Assembly: GCF_015706575.1 (NCBI RefSeq)
Contig: NW_024037075.1
Span: 11,159,746 to 11,223,745, forward strand
Source: Patiria miniata
Taxonomy: Eukaryota; Echinodermata; Asteroidea; Valvatida; Asterinidae
DNA: 64,000 nt
Direction: 5' to 3'
Shown: positions 30,601-42,600 of the stretch, one piece after another
Position numbering within the stretch: the stretch's first letter is position 1
How the letters are laid out: each line of letters begins with the position of its first letter
Notes under the pieces: model-generated
The model's database searches: none
Told to the model about the DNA's origin: nothing
What the model saw: only the letters and a program-made list of their open reading frames with translations
Position numbers and translations under genes: made by a program

Positions 30601-33600
30601 CCCTCTCTTCTGATATCAAGTATCTAAAAGAAAGACTCCTCTTGATTAAAGCACTTCGCTCGTGGCATCTACCCGCCTCCGTGCGGTCATCCCAGGCAGA
30701 AGAGGACAAACAAGAAGAGAACGGGAGAGTTTCTATCAACGCTCTCAACATATTGGCCGCATGCAGTCAGAGCTAAGAGAGACATGTTGACAGCCAGGGT
30801 TTACGAAATTGAAATTTTCCGATGCCCAGGATGGGAGGGTTGGCGTGATTGCGTCAGGACTCCTACAACTCGTGAGTCAAATTAATCAATTCCGAAGCTT
30901 GTCCTAGTCGACTCGAAGATCCCGTCGGCGAAAAAAGGAAAACGGTCTCTGGAGAGTTCAATGACCCGTGGATACCACACACCAAATCTCTCTCCACCAA
31001 TTCCGAGCAAAACAGAAGAGTAACTTGGACATTTTCCTGGGAAAGTAGGCTCCCTTTGGAATATGCAGTTCAAATATAGAGCCGGAAAATGCGTCTGTGT
31101 TTGTCTTCTGATCAAAAATGGAAGACGGAGCGCTCTACTGGAATGCGCAATCGATGAAATATTGATCATGAAAAAAAACATTACGCTCTTTGATATTTTT
31201 GGATCTTCTAACTTATATTTTCGTCTTTTTTGGATCGCCTACCTAAGAACGTTAAAATAATTCGTGAAGAGAAACATGCAAAGAGGTAAAACGATATGGT
31301 TTGAGATACTTGAGAAATAAACGCATATCCTGAGAGAAATTGAACTTACAAAGTGGCGAAAATTTGACCATCGCAGAAAAAAGAGCTAGTTAGAGGCAGG
31401 ATGCTGAGGAACAGACATAAGAACCAAACAGGACATAATCGTCTTGACATTTTAGAGACATACACATTGCCATGCACAGTTACATTCCAGAACTTCCGGA
31501 AAGTGTTTCCATGTACAATCTGAATGACATACAGAGGTATCCTTTACACCTTACATGCCTATTGTGGACCTTCCTTTGTATTCGTATAGTTAAGAAAAAC
31601 TGGGGGAAAAACTCATGTTACTCCCACTGTGAACACTCTTTGTATCATGAGTTCCTTGAGTGTTCCTCTTCATTTTGCGACACATAAACCTAACCCCAAA
31701 ATGCCTCCAAACCTGTTTTCCAGAGAGGAGGGGAACCTAGTGTGGACGTGTGCAAGTCCACAAAGCGTTCACGCTTCCACTGGACCTCTTTTGCTCACAG
31801 GTCCAAAAAGAGTATGTAAGGTTAGAACACTTAAACTTATCCCTATACCCTTTTCAGAACACAGTCTGATTGTCAAAACAAACAGACAAACAGACACATA
31901 GCTAGCTTAATGAGGAGACGGTATATTCCACAGACAGACAGCGTCCGCAGCATCATGGGAAATACACCCTCAACAAAAAGGCATACAAAAATAACCCGAA
32001 ATGTCTCGGCAGACCCACGCAAATAGATAACTCCCCTTAGGGATAGACCGGTACTGCGCGAGGCGGGAACAGACTGCGCTGCACTGTAGGGCGAATTGGG
32101 CGCGCTCTCTGCAAAAAGGCTTCTAACAGATAAAGAGACTTATTAGCAGATGCTTCCAGACTCAGGCAAGACCGAATGAAGGATCGGTTGCATCTTCAAG
32201 TACTTGGACAGACACCTTGACGACTTTTAAAAGTCCGGCACAGAAAGGTCGCCCTGCCGAAATCGATGTTAAAAGCTTCTCTCACTCAAGTTCTCGAGCA
32301 CAAAAAGTGTAGAGAGCATAACACAATCACGCCAACGTGTTGCTGGACAGAAGGTGTCAAAGACACGGGCATGAGGTCCTTCAAGGTTGAAACAGAAACA
32401 CTCTAATTGCCTGCTCCCTTGGGCTATCTTCCAATTTCTAAATCCGTTGTAAAAACTTCGATATTGGGTGATAAAGAACACTCAAATTGATTGGTAAGAT
32501 TCACACCTCAGGGATAGACTACATGCAACACGTGCCGCCACAAACACTCCAAGAAGACAGATACTTTGACGAGTGTAAGAAAGGATGTTAGTTTGGAGAG
32601 GGTACAGTAGTACTTCCAAGGAGATCTGAACCAACGTGGTAGCACTTAGATATGATCGATACATCGCCTAAAAACTTGAAATTATTCGGTTAATTCAAAC
32701 AGTTGCAATACTCATTACAGATTTGGAAGTCTCGAGAGGCCAAGAAGAGGATCGATACCAACGCTGAGAAACTTTACCTCATTCGATTATGCATGCTGGC
32801 ACGATACCAAATTGCGAATAAAGGTTTTTTTCGAGAGCCCGGCTTGAACGGGATCGATACCAGAGTGCGTTAGCAGTTGTGTAATAACGCACGCAGTCCC
32901 TTGCCGATGGTAGAGAGGATTTTCTTTGAATGGACCAGGCGACAGCGGGAGCTCGTCGTCGAGTGGTGCGTCCGTTTACGGACTAGCGAAACTAGACCAC
33001 GTCCAGGCATGAAATAAATACCGGCACTTCAGTCTATTTTTACGGCGGCGTCGGCACTCCAGTACGCCCCATTCAAGCCAAACCGTACGAAGCAGGAACT
33101 TCCAACCGATCGGCCCGCCAGAATGTTTTTGAAATCTGATAACTTTCCAGCGAGGTACTTTGGTTTCAATTTATCATCCTCGACTCAAACTGTCCGAGTG
33201 TTTTGAAGTTATCGTAATATGAGAGCAAAACACAGGTATTCGGAACTCTAAAATGCTGCACTTACCGCAGCTAATTAGTCACAATTTGTTATGACAAGCG
33301 AACTTGAGCATTTCAAGGACTTCTTTTACTTCATCCACCAATCAAACACGACAAAAGAACTGGGGAAAATCGTGCCAAAACTTAAAAAAAAAAAAAAAAA
33401 AAATATCCAACACTTCATCCAAACTACTGATGATGACGTCATTGGTATATATAATTATATACTTTTAAATTAAGACTGCGTATTTACTACGTCTCAAACA
33501 AGAAAGCCACTGCTACAAGGTTACCCCTTATTTTTTCAACAGAGGGGGCTGTTCACTTAACCAGGGAGACATCATTATAATAGAGCAAGTTCGGTTGCGA

Positions 33601-36600
33601 GATATAGTTAACCATAGTTCGACTAACTTCGCTCAAGCGAAGGACGGTTTGACTACTCTATTCGACTATTTGGAACCACGCCACATGGCATGGTTCCATC
33701 GCTGGTGACCAATAGCCGCACGCATCATGAATCACAGCAGGGAGGTAGGACCAGGAAGTTTCGTGATGACGTTTTGACTAGCGTTTGACTAGAGGCGATC
33801 GCACGTTGCTAAGTGCGCAGGCGTATAGGTTACGTCACGAATCAATCACTAGTCGTCCGAACTTGTTCATTTATTAATTCAATTCACTGAGAGAGACATT
33901 TTATGCGGACAGTGCACTCATGATACTGCTTCAAGACTTGACAATCCCCACCAATAACTAGCCTTGCAAAAAAAATAATACCAACCAAAACCCCGCTAAT
34001 GCTAACTTATCATGTTTTTAATACTGTTATTATTACCTTTTCTTTTCTCTTTGGTATTACCCTTCCAGCACATTCACTCTCCCGCCACAAATCTAATTAT
34101 TAACCGGCCAGTTTGGGCGGCGTTGACTCAGCTGGAAACCTGGCGGCAAAACTCATAAAAAACTCAAACTGCGGAACACAAAGTGACAGGATGCGGACAA
34201 AACTAGGGGCGTAAAACCAATTAAGAAAGATATAAAACCTCAATCGAAAACATGTATGGCTCCACGCGCTTAACATACTTCCATTGACAGCTGATTATAA
34301 TAAGACCCGACATTTAGTTTGAGTCTTCTTTTAGTTTTTTTTTTTAACACTGGAGCAAACTAATGAAAAGTTGTATTACAGGGCATTTTTACTAACAATA
34401 TGTTACACCAAAAAGTGAAAGCTCGTTCGTCGAAATGCTGTATTGTCTTATGTCGTGCCGAAAAGAAAACCACACACCCTTGTGAAATCAAGGAATAGCT
34501 CGGTTTGCACGAAACACTACACTTGAGCTGGTTTTAATTCTAGTACCCCGTTGACGCTAAAATGAATCCAATCAGAACACGACCTGCGTCTATTACGGTT
34601 CTCGCCTCTCGCTCGGCCGCCGAGTTTCCAACGATTGCCAATCTTCTCGCCCACCCATCCTTTCCTTAATTGAAGGAACTGTTGACAAGCTTTTTTGAAA
34701 ATTAGAAAACAGTAGGGGCAAGCTAAATTAAAAAAGGCTTTGACGCGGCCGACAATTACGAGCAGTACACGCGCCAATGCTCAACGTGATCAAATAAAGA
34801 AACTACAGACTTCCGTTTTTTCCGTGTAAAACCAAATTGTGAGAGGGATACATTTGTACTTTCCTGAGTTCTAACCTACGACAGATTTTGTATAAAAGGC
34901 CAAAAAACTTTGCCAAATTGGTAAAATGTCTTTGTCAATAATGTAAGGGAGAAGCTTAAGACAAAGATACTGATACATTTGGGCCGAAACCATTAACTGA
35001 AACACGATTAGCAAATACATTAAATACGAAACTATTGATTTATTTTATTTTATTTCTTTTCTGGTAATGAATCGAAGCCATACTCAAAAGTACCCTAGGC
35101 ACTGTAGCTCGAAAGCCTGAAGAAACCTGTAGAGAGGAGACAATGAGAAGAAACTAGTTTTAGAGGTGGGAGGAAAACCCCAGAAGAATATTCTGGGGAA
35201 AACCCACGGAATCAGGTAGGGACTGAAAACCCAATCCACATATTGGACGAGGCAGGAATTGAACCCGGGTCATAGCGGTGGAAGGCGAGGAAAGCAACCA
35301 CTGCGCCAACCTGACTCCCTCGGAATGGTATAAAAGGATTCAATCAACATAACACTTATCAGAAACTACACATCTCCATCAGTTAAGTTAATTTCTGACT
35401 GGGGTTTATTATTCCTCTTTAAGTCTCGCTTTTAATTCATTCATAAAGTTGATTTTCGCTGATAACTTGCACGTCGAAAGTCATACGTTTGACGTACATT
35501 GACCACTCACGAAATTATACACCGCCCTTTTCAACTACAGATCGTGTAACTAAAACTATCTCTAAACACTCACTTCCAATTCATCCAAACATTACTCACG
35601 TCATCTGACCCATCCTATCCATAAAGTACACATTCATGAAAAGCTATACCCAAGACTGTCCTCTTCTATTACTTCCTTAATGTCTTAATTACAGCCGTTC
35701 ATATTGCTTCGAGCACCGAGCCTCAGGAAAAATAAGATGAAAATAAGATATCCTTGCAAAAACAAAGGGTAACACCCTTCGCATACTGAGAAAACCTGCC
35801 GAAGAAGTACCCCTACACATTATACATGCTCCTTTGGTTCGCTAGACGTCCGCATGAGGCAGAGATGGAAATCGAAATTGAAAGTAATTGCAATTTATTG
35901 AGGACTAAAATATCTCTGAGAGCGACCTACGCGGGGCCCGCGCAGATAAGGTTTAGGCACTTTCATCTCAATTTATCAACAGATAAACTTTAATTTGCTG
36001 AAATACATCTGCGCTGAATACTGGACAAAAATGTACAAGGTGGCGCCAATTTGCATTAGAAACGGTATATGTGTGTTTTCCAGATGTTTTTACCAAATTC
36101 ACCCAAAGATTGGCATTCACATTGGTCATTTTTTTCAACAATCCTACAAAAAGGCACTGAATACTTAAAACTTGTTTCCCTCCTTAACTATAAGACAAAT
36201 TATTCACAAGGAATGCTAAATACTTGGTATCACTTATATGTCAAAATATTTCTATTTGTACCAAAAAAACCTGGAAAATTAACACCCATTTTTCGATAAG
36301 TTGTGTGGGGCAGTTAGGCGATAAAGGTAAATCACGGCTTATTTCGTGCAATTTTCTTGTCACATCGCGACGATAAGAAGGATGATATTTTATGTTCCAA
36401 AGGTCGTAAAAAAGTCGGCAGCGCGTGCCCGTGTCTTTGATCTTGGCGCAGTGTCAGACGGGAGCATAGTATAACCCACGTCATTTAGTCCAATGGATTC
36501 TCAGCGTCTGGCGAAACGAGCAAAAATAAACACCGCGGGCGCTAAAAGGATGCGGTAGCGGGCAATCTCGTCGCAGTCTGGCCGCGGTTTATACAAGAGG

Positions 36601-39600
36601 TACATCGCTTTTTATGTGGCTGAAGAAAATTTACGGCTGAATAGAGAAGATGCTTTACGATTCCGTGTTTTGATAAGGCATATCTCGGACGGCTGGGTGC
36701 AATCATACTGCGGATGCTTTTGGTCGTTACAGTTCTAGAAAATAACATTTATGCATGGCCCAATTTCGTTGACAGTCTTCACACGTCCACAGCTGTTGAA
36801 ATGATGTCATCCAAAGTATCAACGAAGTTTCACTTCAACTTAAGCTTTCCCTCTGGTCTTAGTTCAATCTTCTCACACTCATGTTGGATCTATTGGAGCT
36901 AAAATATTAACTTTCGTTCTATCCCAAGAATGCAGTTCTCATATATTGCATTTAGCCTACAGGGTGTTGCATGTTTATAGAGACTTTTAACTTTGTTTTC
37001 CCCATTGAATTTAGTACCCGAAAACTTGTATTATCATTCATCATTCAATCATCATTCAAGCATTCAAAGCAAATTGTTTTTACTCCAAAGCAGAATCCAA
37101 TAACACTCAATTTCTACGAACCAATTTTTAAACAGGAATCTTGGCGAGTTTGATTGACGTAGTCTTCACCACTGTTTTCATTATAGATTTCAATATACCA
37201 CGTTTAAGTAGCACCATCGAGGCTTAAGTTGCTGCACGAATAGCCCAAATCAACGCCCACATCGCCGCAAGTTTACAAGTGGCGCTCTACAGCCTCCCCA
37301 CTCTCAGTAAATAGGCTTTGAAAATGAATACTGGCAGAAATAGAGAAGAAAATATGCCCGAAATCACTTTAACAATGCGAACACGAGTAAGAGGAATCCC
37401 ATGGTAACCCCTCCAGCACCTTGTTTACCTCTCCCTTTATGACCCAATATCCATAAAAATGTTGGAAAAGATCTATAAATTAGAACCAAAATGGGAAACC
37501 TGAAGATCGCAATTATTAACCACATTATGAAGAACCCTGGCAACGGATGTAATTTGGAGAAGTCTGTACCGCGCGCAAATACAAGATCACACGCCCGACG
37601 CATCAATTGGTGAATGGAATGGCTGTGTTTGGGGGAGGTCATTCCTCGCCGCACTTGGACTTGGTTGCCAAGGTGACATGGAATTGGGGCATTAAGAAGC
37701 AGCCAATTTGGTCCCGCTCACTGATTAGGTGATTATAGCGTAGCTGAAATCAGTACCAGATATTAATGTGCGCCAATTCAAAAAGGAGTTTGCAATTTTT
37801 GGCTGCCTCCATTTTTGTGTAGTGCATATGCAGAGAATTTAAGAAAGTTCATACAAAGATGTCAAGGTAAAGTCAAAACGAGTTATCAAAGTCTTCAGAA
37901 AAGGAACTACTTGAAACGATACAATGAAGTTTGAAAAAAAAAACCAATGACGTACAAGAAGAACACTTACCAATTTAAGTATGATTTTTAGGTGAACATC
38001 AAAGAACAATATGAGCATCCCCTTAAAGTAGACAGAATCCTATATCAAAATGGCGGCATTTTTACCGCGCAAAGCACTTCACTCATGCGTGCTAGCCACT
38101 AACGTGATTTTTGCAAGCGCAGACACGTACGTCAAACATCGAGCGCAGAACCCAATGAGCCGTAGAAATACGCGAAGGTTTACCGCAAATGACATTTTCT
38201 ATCACTTTTTGATCAGTGTTTGCGTTGACATTTGAGGAGATGTGACTGCATCGTTAGACGAAGTAAATGGCATGAAACAACTATGATTAGCAATGCAGCA
38301 CGATGTAGAACCCGGGCCTCGGCAATAGCCTGTTAGTGTGGAGATATTGATGCTCGTTTGCGAAGCTTGCTATGATTTTGTCTTGAAGTGTTCTCTATAA
38401 AGGTCGGCAATCATCGTGTGAATGGCTTATCTTTGGTAACTTCAAGCTGTCATTTTTCCTTTTTGACAGTGTATTGAACGCATAACGGCATGACATGGTA
38501 TTTCATTCGCTCATGGTTGGTATAAATAATCTTTTCATGACAGTCATAGGTAATAAAAAGGATCGCTTATCACCCCAAAGGCAACAAAATTCTCTCATCA
38601 AAAAACAACGAATACATTGCAACTGCAGAGTGTTCACGCAGGGCAGTGGCATTCTTCAAAAATCTATACAGGCACCTCGTAATCTCAGTTCAATATATTT
38701 TTTTTTTTTTTTTTTAGTCTGGCGCCATTTGAAGTTCATTTACGACATGTCGACAGGTAAAAGGTCCTACAAGATATGGCAAAATGTGTTGTTTTCGACT
38801 TCAAGCTCACACGACGCATTTGGTTAAAACCTCAGGCAAAAGTCATACTGTGCAAATATATCGATGTTCGCTTACATCGCTAACAGCGAAGCATGGACAG
38901 GTTTGAACAGCTTCATAAAGGTAGGGGCATTCTTGCTGTTCCATGAAATTGACGTGGGATCGAATAACGTGTAATGAAAGCTGCTGATCATGTTTTTTTG
39001 CGTCAACTGTTTTGATAAAGAAGAGCAATGTTGCCAAGAAAGACGTCACAAGAATGGATTGCGGGCAATGAACGAGATAGCAAAGGAATTCTAAAGAACC
39101 AGCGCGTTGGATAATGATCAAAGGCAGTTTCACAACAACAAAAAAGAAAACAAACTTTCCAAGACGCATGGTTGAATCAAGTTCATATCAATTCAACACC
39201 ACTCCACCTGACATGCATTGCCCGAGCTATAAACAGTCAATATACAGCTGCAGCAATGATCGACAATCGATGACAATCGCAATACTCAATGGGGAGAAAC
39301 AAATCATGCACAAAATACTGCTTAGTGCATATTGTTTTGCACTGGAAATAATCAAAACGATTTGGTTGTGCTTGTGTATACATGGGCGTCGCCAGGATTT
39401 TTTTCTAGAGGGGGCAAAACACATTTTTCCCCAAACAATTCTTGTATTTCTCAACATATTCTCGATTTATCAGTTTTAGAGGGGGGCAGGGACTTTCCCC
39501 CCCCCCCCTCCAACCCATTAAATTTACACCACTATGATTTCGCGTCTCTTTTTCTTTTCTTTCTCCATTGACTGTACTACAATACCAGTCAACAAGCCTA

Positions 39601-42600
39601 TGAGAAGATATAGTGATGAGCACACACGGAAAATGCACCACACGAAAACTTATGATGTATAAGGGTTACACTATCCGGGGTCTATCACAAGGGGGTCTCA
39701 AAGCCACGGCAGACCCTCTATCTCATTACGTCCTGTCTTCACGCCTGCGTAATCTTCCCCCATTATGGCCAACGGTGTCGCTTTCGCTCCCCCTAGCCCA
39801 CCTCATCACCGACTCGGATTCCCCGCAGGGGTTTCGTATCCTCGCCAGCAAATCCAGACCACAAGACAACAATAATGCGCCAGGGAAGAAAGAACGAACA
39901 GAGGCAGGGAGAAAGGAGAAGGAAACTGGGATTTGCTTTTGCTCCCTACTCCACTTCCACTCGGGGAATAATTAACCCATTTTTAACCTTTCTCGCGACA
40001 AACCCTCTCCCTTTACATAAACAACAATGTGAATAAGAAACGAGGGCAGGATGACAATAATCAAAGTTAATCTAATAGATCCACAACCACTCCAGAGGAG
40101 TCATTGGAATTGCTCCAGCATGACAGCCTTCATCAAGTACGAGTCTCTTTCATGGTGATGAAAGTAGATGGGAAAAAATGCCTCGTTTTATTCATGAGTT
40201 GGGGATAGACCTGCCAACCTGACATCACCGTTTGCATGTTTAATTAATGGTTTATCTATAGGCTGCAATATTAGATAGCGCAGCCCGCGAGGTGCGCAAA
40301 GTGCCTCCTTAATCATATTTGAAGGCAGAGATCTTTGGTGTTTTTAATTTGAAAGATTGAGTCAGGATTAATATTTCCATCAACACTCACCCAAAAGATT
40401 ACTACATGTATTAATTTGATTCACGCGTCAGGGTATGCCGTTATGAAAAGCAACGCCATTTAATCTATCGACGCCATAACGCACAAAGTCCATTGGTAAG
40501 AAAGAGTTGCTTACATCATATTTGAAGGCAGATATCTTCGGTGTTCTCAAGTTGAAAGATTGAGTCAGGATTAATATTTCCATCAACACTCACCCGAAAG
40601 TGTACTACATGTATTTGATTCGTGCGTCAGGACATGCCGTTGTAAAAAGCAATGCCATTTAATTTATCGACGCCAATAACGCACAAAGTCCATTGGTAAC
40701 AAAACGAGTTGCTCACATTCACAAATTGGAATAATTAATTGGCCCATAAGACGAAATGCAGAAGGTAAAGAATTCAAGCAATTAATTGGTTCCTTCCCCT
40801 TTGCCATTTGTCACAAGGAACCAATTTGAAACTGAAGACCGACAGTTGTAAAGAACACCATACCAAATACCAAATAAATGGGTCTGTTAAGGTAACGATT
40901 CGAAAGTATACAAATACGTGGTACGATCGATGCTGTGTTAAGTTCTATATATTGTAACTGGGTTAAAATGCCAAAAAATGAAAACTCAAACACCGTTGGT
41001 TAACGTTTGTTTTATCCTTGATCGGCATTGTTCTATGGGTCACGAGATAAAACGTTAGTCGTTGATTGGCCAGTGAGACAGATACCGTCACAAACCGTTT
41101 TCTATTTTCTTTGTAACATGAAACGGTTTCGTGGAATGTTTGCCTTCACACACATTCGTATCTCTGTGTTGATCGAAACAATTTTCACAGCAAGACAGAT
41201 GGGGTAGAAAGCACGTCATGCCTGGTAGACAATGATGCACGACACAGAGAGCTGCAGCGTCCCTAGAGGACCCGCTGTGCCCACGCGACCGTTACGCTTC
41301 GTCGCCCCTCCGACCGTGGGCGCTATATCCTCTTGCCTTTACGGTAACCGGATTTCAGGCTGAAACGAAAATACGACGAGGTACAACAGCGGAGAGAGAG
41401 AGGGGGGAATGATGAGACCGAGAATTTTTGGTTTTCCTGGGGGAAATGCAGAGGTTTCACAGGTTCGGGAATCTGATACAGAGAAGTTGGCGCGTGAGCG
41501 GTTGGCGCTTCCACGTGCAGTGAATGGTTTACGCGATCAGCTTGGGGCACGGTAAAGGTAGAGCAATGCGCATGAAAGGAGAGGGATTCTACCCGAATTG
41601 GTAAAAAGCCTTTACTAGTACCAGGATAATGACCCCAGGAGAGGTCAAGATTCCAATCTCATTTGGTTTACGGGGATGAGAGGAGCAAAAACGGAAGTGT
41701 CCAGACAATTGCTAATAGGGAACCATGGAAGATTAGCATGGACCTTGTTAAGGAAGGAATATTTTGGGACGGTAACATGGAGATCCCAAGAAAGTGGGAC
41801 TCCGTTAAGTATTTGAGTGGTAAAGCTCAGAAGCAGATACAAAACAGTCAAGGATGGGACATTCAAATTTCAGTAACTGAGTGAAATCAACCGGTAAAAG
41901 AGGGAGCTTATTCAAATGATGCACATTCGTGAGCCTTTATGAGTCGAAGACAAGATAGACAGGAGAGATGCACGACTGGCCTCAACACAGAGAAAAGAGT
42001 GATCGTCTCTTTCTAAAGAAAGATAAAATAGGCACTGGTGAAAGATTCGAGTTTACAATAAATTGCGCTGCAACAGACCGTTACGGAGAAATTATCCGGG
42101 ACTCTCGATTTACCCGTCTGGGCTATTAAATAACTAATGTTAACTGCATATTGCATGGTCTAGCTGACTCCGATATCCTCGCAATTAAGCAGATGATTGA
42201 AGCCTGAGACGTTACTAATGAGCAGAAACACACTGAGTTGAAATCAGGGAGCAGTGTAACGGAACATTGCGTCTACCGAGCTCCCAGGCGGTACAAGAAA
42301 ACCCGGGCCATGACATTTTCTGGCTTGGGCTTGAATGGTACAAACAATAACACTGTGCCACATTAATTATTGCATAAAGCAAGAAAAGCCTATACAGTTA
42401 TAATTATAGGTGCATGCCATTGTGAAGTAGTATAATACGCATGCAGTACGTAGACGTACGTTTGTAACTAATTTGCGGACCGATTCAATTTACTCGTCCC
42501 TCTATCGTCAATTTTTTTTAATTGTGGATTTCTTCATCGTTGCTACTGCCCAATAAAATTAACAGGCAGATTTACTAAATGGCACATAGACATGACGAGG

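Noticed and set aside
35261-35320. Possible tRNA gene on the - strand
   Set aside because: A and B boxes are present, but the stems do not form a full cloverleaf and the sequence continues into a SINE body.
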